A stretch of DNA of 64,000 nucleotides from Lutibacter sp. A64 (GTDB taxonomy: Bacteria > Bacteroidota > Bacteroidia > Flavobacteriales > Flavobacteriaceae): positions 522,001-586,000 of the forward strand of contig NZ_CP092487.1 in NCBI RefSeq assembly GCF_022429565.1. Reading direction: 5' to 3'. Shown in pieces: positions 37,240-45,515 of this stretch; position 1 is the stretch's first letter, and every line of letters starts with the position of its first letter. Under the pieces are notes generated by a model. The model worked only from the letters and a program-made list of their open reading frames with translations, ran no database searches and had not been told where the DNA came from. The translations under genes were made by a program, and so were the position numbers.

Positions 37240-38289
37240 GTGAAATTACATGAAAAATATATAAAACGTTGCATTCAATTAGCTAAAAATGGTTTTGGAA
37301 CTACTTATCCAAATCCAATGGTTGGAAGTGTAATTGTTTTAAACGACGTTATTATTGGAGAAGGTTGGCATAAAAAGGCGGGAGAACCACATGCCGAAGT
37401 ACACGCAATTAATTCTGTTAAAGATAAATCGCTTTTAAAAAATGCTACAATCTATGTTAGTTTAGAACCTTGTTCTCATTTTGGTAAAACACCGCCTTGT
37501 GCAAATTTAATTGTAGCAAATGGTATTAAAAACGTTGTTATTGGAATAGTAGATTCTAATAGTAAAGTGTGTGGGAGAGGAGTGCAGTATTTGAAAAATA
37601 ATGGTTGTAATGTAATTGTTGGTGTTTTAGAAGATGAATGTTATAAATTAAATAAACGTTTTTTTACATTTCATACTAAAAAAAGACCTTTTATAATTCT
37701 GAAATGGGCAGTAACTAAAGACGGTTTTATAGATATATTAAGAGATGATACTTCTGAAATTTCTCCAAATTGGATTTCAAATACTTATTCTCAGCAATAC
37801 GTACATAAAATGAGAGTTGAAGAACAAGCTATTTTGGTGGGTACAACAACGGCTTTAAATGACAATCCTACTTTAAATGTAAGAACATGGACAGGAAATA
37901 ATCCTGTTAGAATTGTTATTGATAGAATTTTGAAAATACCCAAAGATTACAATATATTGAATGATGGAATTAAAACCATTGTTTTTTCTGAAGTAAAACA
38001 TGTTAGTAATTCTTATAAAAATGTAACTTTTGAACACATTAATTTCAATAAAAATGTTCCAGAACAAATTTGTGAAATTTTATATAGGTATGAAATTCAA
38101 TCTGTAATTATTGAAGGCGGAAAACAAACATTACAAAGTTTTATAGATGCTAATTTATGGGATGAAGCTTTTATTTTTGAAGGAAAAACTACCTTTGGAA
38201 AAGGTTTAGAAGCTCCAAAATTAAATGCAAAACTTATTAAATCTAAAAAGTTTTTAGATGATGTTTTAAGTATAGTTACACCAGTATAA
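37240..38289 (+). CDS. ribD: Bifunctional riboflavin biosynthesis deaminase/reductase RibD (GTG start)
   Basis: 349 residues from GTG at 37240 (MKLHEKYIKRCIQLAKNG). The frame continues upstream, but that part overlaps the divergent acetyltransferase and carries the promoter. Deaminase domain: HAEVHAIN and LEPCSHFGKTPPC (zinc ligands). Reductase domain from about 150: LKWAVTKDGFI, VGTTTALNDNPTLNVR and VIIEGGKQTLQSF. It carries out two successive steps from the GTP-derived pyrimidine to the ribitylamino product for riboflavin. No FMN riboswitch is present upstream. Confidence 0.95.
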   Translation: MKLHEKYIKRCIQLAKNGFGTTYPNPMVGSVIVLNDVIIGEGWHKKAGEPHAEVHAINSVKDKSLLKNATIYVSLEPCSHFGKTPPCANLIVANGIKNVVIGIVDSNSKVCGRGVQYLKNNGCNVIVGVLEDECYKLNKRFFTFHTKKRPFIILKWAVTKDGFIDILRDDTSEISPNWISNTYSQQYVHKMRVEEQAILVGTTTALNDNPTLNVRTWTGNNPVRIVIDRILKIPKDYNILNDGIKTIVFSEVKHVSNSYKNVTFEHINFNKNVPEQICEILYRYEIQSVIIEGGKQTLQSFIDANLWDEAFIFEGKTTFGKGLEAPKLNAKLIKSKKFLDDVLSIVTPV

Positions 38290-38428
38290 AGCGTAATAGT
38301 TTAAAAGCGGTTATATTAATGTGAATTTTAATTTTTATAAAATGCTATTCAACAGTAATTTAACAATACTTTTAAAATACGTAATTCGTTAATAAAAAGA
38401 TTTATTTCCTTCTATAATTTAGGTAAAA

Positions 38429-39145
38429 TTACATTTCCATAGAATGATATACGTTTTGTACATCGTCATCTTCTTCTAGGCGTTCTAATAATTTTTCAAC
38501 ATCTGCTTGTTGATCTTCAGATAATTTTACAGTTGTTGTAGGTATACGTTCAAAACCAGAAGAAAGTATCTCTAAGTTGTTTTCTTCTAAATATTTTTGG
38601 ATAGCACCAAATTGTTCAAATGGAGCATAGATTAAAATTCCATCTTCATCTTCAAAAACTTCTTCAACTTCAAAATCTATTAATTCCAATTCAAACTCTT
38701 CTAAGTCCATTTGTAAATCTTCAGTTTTCACTCTAAAGTTACAAGTGTGGTCGAACATAAAAACTACTGAACCAGAGGTTCCCATATTTCCATCGCATTT
38801 ACTAAAAGCAGCTCTAACATTTGCAACAGTTCTATTGTTATTGTCAGTTGCAGTTTCAACAACTACAGCTATACCATGTGGAGCGTAACCTTCAAATAAT
38901 ACTTCTTTATAATCTGCAGTATCTTTTTCACTTGCTTTTTTAATTGCACGTTCTACATTGTCTTTAGGCATATTTGCAGCCTTAGCATTTTGAATTACAG
39001 CCCTTAAACGTGCATTGGTATCGGGGTTTGGACCACCTTCTTTAACCGCCATAACAATATCTTTACCAATTCTGGTAAATGTTTTTGCCATTGCAGACCA
39101 ACGTTTCATTTTACGTGCTTTTCTAAATTCAAAGGCTCTTCCCAT
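38429..39145 (-). CDS. YebC/PmpR family DNA-binding regulatory protein
   Basis: 238 residues. It starts MGRAFEFRKARKMKRWSAMAK, the family's conserved opening, with GGPNPDTNARLR, MPKDNVERAIKKA and EGYAPHGIAVVVE. YebC proteins act as transcription regulators, and recent work in other bacteria ties some of them to relief of ribosome stalling. Alone on the minus strand with a perfect -7 element at 39179-39186. Confidence 0.93.
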   Translation of the reverse strand: MGRAFEFRKARKMKRWSAMAKTFTRIGKDIVMAVKEGGPNPDTNARLRAVIQNAKAANMPKDNVERAIKKASEKDTADYKEVLFEGYAPHGIAVVVETATDNNNRTVANVRAAFSKCDGNMGTSGSVVFMFDHTCNFRVKTEDLQMDLEEFELELIDFEVEEVFEDEDGILIYAPFEQFGAIQKYLEENNLEILSSGFERIPTTTVKLSEDQQADVEKLLERLEEDDDVQNVYHSMEM

Positions 39146-39178
39146 AATATTAATGTAGTATTTATTTTAAAAGTGATG

Positions 39179-39186
39179 CAAATGTA
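39179..39186 (-). promoter_or_regulatory. -7 element of the yebC-like gene
   Basis: Minus strand TACATTTG, a perfect TAnnTTTG match ending 33 nt before the ATG at 39145. Confidence 0.5.
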
Positions 39187-39213
39187 AAAATTACTATGTG
39201 TTTTTACAATTAT

Positions 39214-40842
39214 TTAAACTTGAATTATTCCTAAATTAAATTGCTTTTCAATAGGAGCGTGGTTTGCTGCATCAATACCTATACTAATCCACTTTCTGGT
39301 GTCAAGTGGGTTTATTACTCCGTCTGTCCATAATCTAGCGGCAGCATAATATGGAGATGTTTGTGCATCGTATTTTTGTTGAATGGATTTTAGTATTTCT
39401 TTTTCTTTTGTTTTAGTAATTTTTTCTCCTTGTTTTTTTAATGAAGCAGTTTCTATTTGCAGTAAAACTTTAGCAGCTTGTGAACCACCCATAACAGCTA
39501 ACCTAGCAGATGGCCAAGCAACAATTAACCTTGGGTCATAAGCTTTTCCACACATTGCATAATTTCCAGCGCCGTAAGAATTACCAATTATTATTGTAAA
39601 TTTTGGAACTACAGAATTACTAACGGCATTTACCATTTTAGCGCCATCTTTTATAATACCTCCGTGTTCACTTTTGCTACCAACCATAAAACCGGTAACA
39701 TCTTGTAAAAATACCAATGGAATTTTTTTCTGATTGCAATTTGCAATAAATCGCGTTGCCTTATCTGCAGAGTCAGAATAAATAACACCACCAAATTGCA
39801 TCTCCTTTTTACCGTTTTTTACAACTTTACGCTGATTAGCAACTATGCCAACTGCCCAACCATCAATTCTAGCATAAGCACAAACAATGGTTTTTCCATA
39901 GTCTTTTTTGTATTCTTCAAATTCAGAATTATCTACAATGCGTTCTATAATTGCTCTTATTTCGTATTGGTCGGTTCTGGTTTTAGGTAAAATCCCAAAT
40001 ATATCATCAGGGTTTTCAACAGGTGATTGTGCTTTAACTCTATTAAATCCAGCTTTGCCAAAATCTCCAATTTTACCAACAATATTTCTAATTTTATCTA
40101 AGGCATCTTTGTCATCGCTTGCTTTATAATCTGTAACTCCGCTAATTTCGCAATGTGTAGTTGCTCCTCCAAGAGTTTCATTATCAATGCTTTCTCCAAT
40201 AGCAGCTTTTACCAAATAACTTCCAGCAAGAAAAATACTAGCAGTTTTATCAACTATCATTGCTTCATCACTCATAATAGGTAAATACGCACCACCAGCA
40301 ACACAACTTCCCATAATTGCAGAAATTTGAGTAATTCCCATACTGCTCATCACTGCATTATTTCTAAAAATTCTACCAAAGTGTTCTTTATCTGGAAAAA
40401 TTTCATCTTGCATTGGTAAATAAACACCAGCACTGTCAACTAAATAAATAATAGGAATTTTATTTTCTATAGAAATTTCTTGAGCTCGTAAATTCTTTTT
40501 TCCAGTTATAGGAAACCAAGCTCCTGCTTTTACGGTTGCATCATTTGCTACTACAATACACTGTTTGCCTTTTATATATCCAATTTTAACTACAACTCCA
40601 CCGGAAGGACAGCCACCGTGTTCTGCATACATTTCATCACCAACTAATGCTCCAATTTCTATGCTGTCAGATTTTTTATCAAATAAATAATCGATTCGTT
40701 CTCTTGCAGTTAATTTACCCTTGGCTTTGTGTTTTTCAATTTTTTCTTTTCCACCACCTTTATAAACTTTTAGCAATTTCTTTTTTAATTCTGATAATTG
40801 AAGTTTGTTGTAATCTTCATTTACATTGAATTTAATATCCAT
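39214..40842 (-). CDS. Acyl-CoA carboxylase beta subunit (carboxyltransferase), methylcrotonyl-CoA type
   Basis: 542 residues, usual length. GKLTARERIDYLFD, GGCPSGGVVVKIG, VDSAGVYLPMQDEIFPDKEHFGRIF and MGSCVAGGAYLPIMSDE closely follow methylcrotonyl-CoA carboxylase beta chains. FLQDVTGFMVGSKSEHGGII and GNSYGAGNYAMCGKAYDP form the second carboxyltransferase half. Likely acts in leucine degradation with a biotin-carrying alpha subunit, which is not in this window. Propionyl- or other acyl-CoA specificity cannot be excluded. Confidence 0.88.
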   Translation of the reverse strand: MDIKFNVNEDYNKLQLSELKKKLLKVYKGGGKEKIEKHKAKGKLTARERIDYLFDKKSDSIEIGALVGDEMYAEHGGCPSGGVVVKIGYIKGKQCIVVANDATVKAGAWFPITGKKNLRAQEISIENKIPIIYLVDSAGVYLPMQDEIFPDKEHFGRIFRNNAVMSSMGITQISAIMGSCVAGGAYLPIMSDEAMIVDKTASIFLAGSYLVKAAIGESIDNETLGGATTHCEISGVTDYKASDDKDALDKIRNIVGKIGDFGKAGFNRVKAQSPVENPDDIFGILPKTRTDQYEIRAIIERIVDNSEFEEYKKDYGKTIVCAYARIDGWAVGIVANQRKVVKNGKKEMQFGGVIYSDSADKATRFIANCNQKKIPLVFLQDVTGFMVGSKSEHGGIIKDGAKMVNAVSNSVVPKFTIIIGNSYGAGNYAMCGKAYDPRLIVAWPSARLAVMGGSQAAKVLLQIETASLKKQGEKITKTKEKEILKSIQQKYDAQTSPYYAAARLWTDGVINPLDTRKWISIGIDAANHAPIEKQFNLGIIQV

Positions 40843-40918
40843 TTGTTTCAGCTATTTTATAGTTGCTAAAGTACAAAATGAATGTTAAACTTTATAAATT
40901 AATTACCCGTTCATTAAT

Positions 40919-40930
40919 TACCTAGGTAAA
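40919..40930. promoter_or_regulatory. Palindromic operator candidate TTACCTAGGTAA
   Basis: A perfect 12-base palindrome 17 bases upstream of the doxX -7 element, covering the -33 region. The word TTAATTACC also occurs twice 15 bases apart (from 40900 and 40915), the second copy overlapping the palindrome. The operon encodes a MarR regulator, so autorepression by occluding RNA polymerase is the simplest model (inference). Confidence 0.5.
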
Positions 40931-40947
40931 TAAAATATATTTTATGT

Positions 40948-40955
40948 ATATTTGC
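40948..40955 (+). promoter_or_regulatory. -7 element of the doxX-marR-pirin operon
   Basis: TATATTTG, a perfect TAnnTTTG match, ending 19 nt before the doxX ATG at 40975. Confidence 0.6.
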
Positions 40956-40974
40956 AACATAAAAACTTAAAATT

Positions 40975-41331
40975 ATGAAAACAAACAAAATTATTTATTG
41001 GTTAAGTACAGGATTATTAAGTGCTTTATTATTAATGTCTGCAGGAATGTACATATTTAATAATGCAGAAGTTTCAAAAATGTTTATAGGTTTTGGTTAT
41101 CCAGTGTATATCATTTACCCTTTAGCTGTAGCTAAAATTTTAGCTGTTGGTGTATTGGTAACTCAAAAACAATCAAAAATTAAAGAATGGACATATTCGG
41201 CTTTATTTTTTGAATTTATATTAGCTTTTTTTGCACATGTAATGATTAAAGATGGAGGACAAATGGCTGCAATAATAGCACTTGTGTTATTAGTTGTTTC
41301 TTATGTTTTTGGTAGAAAGTTATTTAAATAA
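40975..41331 (+). CDS. DoxX-like small membrane protein
   Basis: 118 residues with four hydrophobic helices. MFIGFGYPVYIIYPLAVAKILAV and the late FFAHVMIKDGG follow the DoxX-like pattern. DoxX-family proteins are associated with quinone or redox stress in other bacteria, but the activity here is unknown. First gene of an operon with an FMN reductase, a MarR regulator and a pirin. Confidence 0.83.
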   Translation: MKTNKIIYWLSTGLLSALLLMSAGMYIFNNAEVSKMFIGFGYPVYIIYPLAVAKILAVGVLVTQKQSKIKEWTYSALFFEFILAFFAHVMIKDGGQMAAIIALVLLVVSYVFGRKLFK

Positions 41332-41344
41332 ATTCAATTTAATT

Positions 41345-41875
41345 ATGAAAAGAATTCTTACAATTGGAGCTAGTACAAGTAAAAAGTCGATAAATAAAAT
41401 TCTTGCAGAATATACAGGTAGTTTATTGACTGATGTTGAAGTGATAAATATTGATTTAAATAACTATAGTATGTCTATTTTTTCGGTTGATTTAGAAGCT
41501 GAAAAAGGTTTTCCAGAAGGCGCAATTAATTTAAATTATGAAATTGAAAAATCTGATGGATTTATAATTTCTTTTGCCGAGCATAATGGAGCGTATACGG
41601 CAGCTTTTAAAAATGTATTTGATTGGCTATCAAGAATAAATGGTAAAGTGTGGAGAGATAAACCAATGCTATTATTGGCAACATCACCAGGTGCTCGAGG
41701 AGGGCAAACAGTTTTAGAACTTGCCGTTAAAAGGTTTCCATTTAATGGAGGTGAAATTATAGGGAATATGTCAGTTCCATCCTTTTTTGATAATTTTAAA
41801 GAGGGAGTGTTAGTTGACCAACATTTAAATTTAAACCTTTTAAGATTAGTAGAAAATTTTCAAAAATCGGTTTAA
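41345..41875 (+). CDS. NADPH-dependent FMN reductase family protein
   Basis: 176 residues from the ATG at 41345 (MKRILTIGASTSKKSINK); the open frame before this lies in the doxX 3' end. The flavodoxin-like phosphate loop is GASTSKKSIN. SFAEHNGAYTAAFKNVFDW and LLATSPGARGGQ match the NADPH-dependent FMN reductase family (PF03358), which includes quinone reductases. Probably reduces quinones or other electrophiles with NAD(P)H via FMN. The marR gene starts 1 nt after its stop. Confidence 0.88.
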   Translation: MKRILTIGASTSKKSINKILAEYTGSLLTDVEVINIDLNNYSMSIFSVDLEAEKGFPEGAINLNYEIEKSDGFIISFAEHNGAYTAAFKNVFDWLSRINGKVWRDKPMLLLATSPGARGGQTVLELAVKRFPFNGGEIIGNMSVPSFFDNFKEGVLVDQHLNLNLLRLVENFQKSV

Positions 41876-41876
41876 G

Positions 41877-42344
41877 ATGACAGAATTTTCTAAAGAAATA
41901 AATTCAACATTTCCTAATGAAAAAATTAAGGCGCTGTTAAATATAAAGTTTACAGCAAATTATTTTGATACATTGGGAAATGAACAGTTAAAACCTTTTA
42001 AAATTTCTGAACAGCAATACAACATACTTAGAATTTTAAGAGGAGCAAAAAAAGCAATTACAGTAAAAACTGTAAAAGAACGTATGGTGCAAAAATCGCC
42101 AAATTCTACTCGTTTAATGGATAAATTATGTGATAAAAAATTGATTGAACGTGAACGTTGTGAACATGATAGACGGGTAGTTTATGTAAAAATAACCGAA
42201 AAGGGATTGAATTTATTGTCGAAAGTTAAAATGGAAGGTTTAGATAATTATTTCAACAATCTTTCTGAAGATGAGGCAAGAATTTTAAATACTCTTTTAG
42301 ATAAGTTTAGAACAAATGATAGCAAAAATATACAAATCAAATGA
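41877..42344 (+). CDS. MarR family transcriptional regulator
   Basis: 155 residues. The winged helix spans about 40-110: EQQYNILRILRGA, KTVKERMVQKSPNSTRLMDKLCDK (recognition helix) and RERCEHDRRVVYVKITEKG (wing). MarR proteins usually repress their own operon and release DNA on binding phenols or on cysteine oxidation; C-containing segments are LCDK and ERCEH. The palindrome at 40919-40930 is the likely operator. The 3' end overlaps pirin by 29 bases. Confidence 0.92.
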   Translation: MTEFSKEINSTFPNEKIKALLNIKFTANYFDTLGNEQLKPFKISEQQYNILRILRGAKKAITVKTVKERMVQKSPNSTRLMDKLCDKKLIERERCEHDRRVVYVKITEKGLNLLSKVKMEGLDNYFNNLSEDEARILNTLLDKFRTNDSKNIQIK

Positions 42345-43032
42345 TAGAGGAATTGCAGATTATGGTTGGTTAAAAGCAAATTACTCTTTTAGTTTTTCAA
42401 ATTATTTTAATTCTGAAAAGATGAATTTTGGCGCTTTACGAGTGTTAAATGATGATTTTATTCAAGGGGGAATGGGATTTGGAATGCATCCACATGAAAA
42501 TATGGAAATTATTTCTATACCCTTAAAAGGAGCCTTAAAACACAGAGATTCTATGTCTAATAAATGGATTTCGTTAGAAGAAGGTGAAGTTCAGGTAATG
42601 TCTGCAGGTACTGGTATAGAACATTCAGAAATGAACAATCATCCAACGGAGGAAGTGAATTTATTTCAAATATGGATTATTCCAAATAAACAAAATGTAA
42701 CGCCTAGCTACAACCAAAAAAAGTTTAATGCATTAGAACGAAAAAATAAATTACAAGTATTGGTATCTTCAATAGAACATAGTGTTGAAGGTGCTTTAAT
42801 CATACACCAGAATGCACAAGTTTCAAGAATTAATTTAAGCGAAAATTCAGTATTAAAGTATCAATTAAAATCTAAAAATAATGGTGTTTATATTATGGTT
42901 ATTGAAGGAGAAGTACTTGTAGACAATAAAATTTTAAATAAAAGAGATGCGCTAGGAGTTTATAAAACTGATGTAATTAATTTAAAAGCAAACTTTAGCT
43001 CAGACATTTTATTTATAGAAGTGCCAATGTAA
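42316..43032 (+). CDS. Pirin family protein (cupin)
   Basis: 238 residues. The N-terminal cupin has the metal-binding set FGMHPHENMEIIS and GTGIEHSEMN (His, His, His and Glu). It starts MIAKIYKSNDRGIADYGW, the normal pirin opening, so the 29-base overlap with marR looks genuine. Bacterial pirins include quercetin dioxygenases and redox-sensing proteins. Together with the FMN reductase this fits a response to quinones or flavonoids (inference). Confidence 0.92.
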   Translation: MIAKIYKSNDRGIADYGWLKANYSFSFSNYFNSEKMNFGALRVLNDDFIQGGMGFGMHPHENMEIISIPLKGALKHRDSMSNKWISLEEGEVQVMSAGTGIEHSEMNNHPTEEVNLFQIWIIPNKQNVTPSYNQKKFNALERKNKLQVLVSSIEHSVEGALIIHQNAQVSRINLSENSVLKYQLKSKNNGVYIMVIEGEVLVDNKILNKRDALGVYKTDVINLKANFSSDILFIEVPM

Positions 43033-43040
43033 TACTAAAA

Positions 43041-44981
43041 TTACTCCGTAGGTAGTAAAATTGAAAATTTACTACCTACGCCTATTTGACTTTCAATAGT
43101 AATTTTACCGCCTTGTTTTTCAATAAACTCTTTACATAATAATAAACCTAATCCAGATCCTTTTTCATTTTCTGTTCCAGGATTAGATTGGGTTTTTTCT
43201 ATTTTAAAAAGGTCTTCTATTTTTTCAGATGAAATTCCAATACCTGTATCAGTAATATTTAGTTGAAAGTATTGTTTTTGATTGTAATTAATTATTTCAG
43301 AACTAATTTCAACTTTTTTATTTCGTTCTGTAAATTTTAAAGCATTTGAAACTAAATTACGTATTATAATTGAGGTTAAATCTGGATCTCCAATAACATT
43401 GGCATTTTCAGGATCTATTGTATTTATAAAGGTTATCTCTTTTAAGTTCGCTTGGTTTTCTAATTGTGAAAAGAGTTCTTTATTGTGTGTTATAATGTTG
43501 AATTTTATTTTTTTAGCAATTATTTTTTTTGATTGAGACATAGACCAATTTAAGAGGTCTTCTAATAAAATATATAAATGATCAGATGATTTTTGAATGG
43601 TTTTAAGCATTGTTTTTTGCTTATTAATATCCATTGTGTCAAAACGATCTACTAATAAATTAATTAAAGATTTTTGTGTACCTGCAGGGTTTTTAAGGTC
43701 GTGTGCAATTATAGAAAAAAATTGGTCCTTTATTTTATTTAAAGTTTTAAGTTCTTCTTCTTTTGATTTATTATCCGTAATATCATAAGCATTCAGAATT
43801 ACAGTATCGGCTGTTTTATAGGTGACTCTAGCAGAAAACCACATTTTATTATTATTAATAACTAATGGATACTCGAGAATTACTAGTTCTTTACTTTTAA
43901 GACATTTTGTAATAGCATTTTTAAATGACTTGGCCAGTTCGGGTTCAAAAATTGTACTTACATTTTTACCTATTAAATCTTTTTGAGGTTTATATAGTAA
44001 ATCTTTATTGCTGTAATTTACAGTTAAATAATCTCCATCTTTATTAAATTCAACAATTAAACTATCGATAGATTTAAAAATGGCAACCATTTTTCGTTCA
44101 TTTTGTTTAATCTTTAAAAGTGTTTTGGAAATAAACCAAATTAAAATACTAATAATAAAGGTGCTAATAAATAAAATGTATAAAATTGTTTTATCTTGAT
44201 CAAGATACGAATTCCATCCATTAACTGGAGTGGCAGCTAAAACCCAATTTCCTATAGGTAAATTAACGTCAATAGATATAGGATCGTTTTCAAAAATAGA
44301 TGCATCTCCCCAAAAAACAGGCCCATTTTTACCAGTTCCATCAGTTCCTCTTAAAGCAAATTTAAATCCGTTTTCTTCTAAATTTATATTTGCTTCTTTA
44401 ATTAAGTTTTCTTCTTTTATAACAATGTCTGTAATTCCCCAAAATGAATTATTATTAAGTTTATCAAATATGGGAGTGTAACTTATAAATGCAGTACCAC
44501 CCTCAATTAATTCAACTGGTCCAGCAATAAAAGTTAATTCAGTTTTAATGGTTTTTTCAACAATTTCTTTTCTTTCAGGATGAGCTAATAAGTTTAAGCC
44601 CATAGCAGATTCGTGTCCTTCATATGGATAAATAGCATTTAAAATACAATTTTTAGACAAAGCCATAGTACTAATTACAGAGTCTTGTTTTATGTATTCC
44701 TTAGCAAGTTCAGAAAATTCATTGTTAGATATTGAAGGGTTTAAGCTTACGTATGCGGCTACACCACGTGTATAATAGATTCTGGAATATAGAGCTTTTT
44801 CTAAATTGGATTTTTTACTGGCTAATAAATCCATTAAGTTAGAGCGTTCATCTTTTTCCCATTGCCCTTTTGTATAATTAGAATAATTGTAAATGGCGAT
44901 TGATAAAACTATAAAAACACATAAAGAGTATAGTATTGGAATTATTTTTTTTATAAAATTTTTATACGTTTTATGTTTCAT
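43041..44981 (-). CDS. Membrane sensor histidine kinase with CHASE domain
   Basis: 646 residues. Membrane helix at about 11-33; periplasmic CHASE domain about 75-240 (RGVAAYVSLNPSISNNEF, GLNLLAHPERKE); second helix about 265-287; PAS domain about 295-410; then HisKA with the phospho-accepting FFSIIAHDLKNPAG and HATPase_c with NLVSNALKFT, DTGIGIS and GSGLGLLLCKEF. CHASE domains sense small external molecules such as cytokinins or peptides; the ligand is unknown. No response regulator is adjacent (orphan kinase). A 13-bp inverted repeat lies in its last codons. Confidence 0.92.
   Translation of the reverse strand: MKHKTYKNFIKKIIPILYSLCVFIVLSIAIYNYSNYTKGQWEKDERSNLMDLLASKKSNLEKALYSRIYYTRGVAAYVSLNPSISNNEFSELAKEYIKQDSVISTMALSKNCILNAIYPYEGHESAMGLNLLAHPERKEIVEKTIKTELTFIAGPVELIEGGTAFISYTPIFDKLNNNSFWGITDIVIKEENLIKEANINLEENGFKFALRGTDGTGKNGPVFWGDASIFENDPISIDVNLPIGNWVLAATPVNGWNSYLDQDKTILYILFISTFIISILIWFISKTLLKIKQNERKMVAIFKSIDSLIVEFNKDGDYLTVNYSNKDLLYKPQKDLIGKNVSTIFEPELAKSFKNAITKCLKSKELVILEYPLVINNNKMWFSARVTYKTADTVILNAYDITDNKSKEEELKTLNKIKDQFFSIIAHDLKNPAGTQKSLINLLVDRFDTMDINKQKTMLKTIQKSSDHLYILLEDLLNWSMSQSKKIIAKKIKFNIITHNKELFSQLENQANLKEITFINTIDPENANVIGDPDLTSIIIRNLVSNALKFTERNKKVEISSEIINYNQKQYFQLNITDTGIGISSEKIEDLFKIEKTQSNPGTENEKGSGLGLLLCKEFIEKQGGKITIESQIGVGSKFSILLPTE
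43047..43080. repeat. 13-bp perfect inverted repeat in the 3' end of the kinase gene
   Basis: Arms 43047-43059 (CGTAGGTAGTAAA) and 43068-43080 (its exact complement) with an 8-base loop. It lies within the last codons of the kinase (coding VGSKFSILLPT) and 14 bases past the pirin stop on the other strand. On the minus strand GAGTAATTTTAG follows, a weak T tract. It could end both converging transcripts. Confidence 0.55.
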
Positions 44982-45158
44982 TTACAACTTATTAATAATT
45001 TATAGTTTTATAAAACGGCTAAAATAAAAAAAATATCTTTTTAGAAGTACATAATGTGCTAATAGTGAAAATTAAATTTTAATTTTTATTTAACACTAAA
45101 ATTGATTGAACAATAAGGTATAAACGTCTTTTTTTTATGCAATTCATTTTTAATTTAC

Positions 45159-45166
45159 GATATTTG
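45159..45166 (+). promoter_or_regulatory. Near-consensus -7 element for the CAL67264/ettA pair
   Basis: GATATTTG matches TAnnTTTG except for the first base. It ends 45 nt before the ATG at 45212. Confidence 0.35.
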
Positions 45167-45211
45167 CTTTTAATAATTTTTTTAAAGTAATTTAATTAAA
45201 TACACAAAAAA

Positions 45212-45388
45212 ATGAATAAAAATACTGTATTAGCTTGGGCTACAGCAATTATGTTAATAGTTGGTTTAGCTTTAATAGCTTTAGGTGCATTTAGATACAA
45301 TGAAGTTGCAGGTTGGGGATTTGCCTCTGTAGGAATTGGTTTTTTTGCAATTGCTTGGGTTTTTAATGCTTTAAAAGGACGAGTTTAA
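45212..45388 (+). CDS. CAL67264-type small membrane protein
   Basis: 58 residues with two hydrophobic helices (about 8-27 and 34-52). It begins MNKNTVLAWATAIMLIVG and ends FNALKGRV. This matches a small Flavobacteriia membrane protein family of unknown function which I recall as CAL67264 and usually lies just upstream of ettA, as here (127-base gap). Confidence 0.8.
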   Translation: MNKNTVLAWATAIMLIVGLALIALGAFRYNEVAGWGFASVGIGFFAIAWVFNALKGRV

Positions 45389-45515
45389 TAAATAGTTATA
45401 GGTGTATACTATTGTTTTGCTATAAAATATATGCAAAATTTAAGTGTGTGCTTATTAAATTCTTATTTTAAATTAATAACCAAGTACAATAAACAATTAA
45501 AATTATATTATAAAT

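Noticed and set aside
37100..37240. FMN riboswitch before ribD
   Set aside because: There is no room: the promoter directly abuts the start codon and no RFN-type structure is present.
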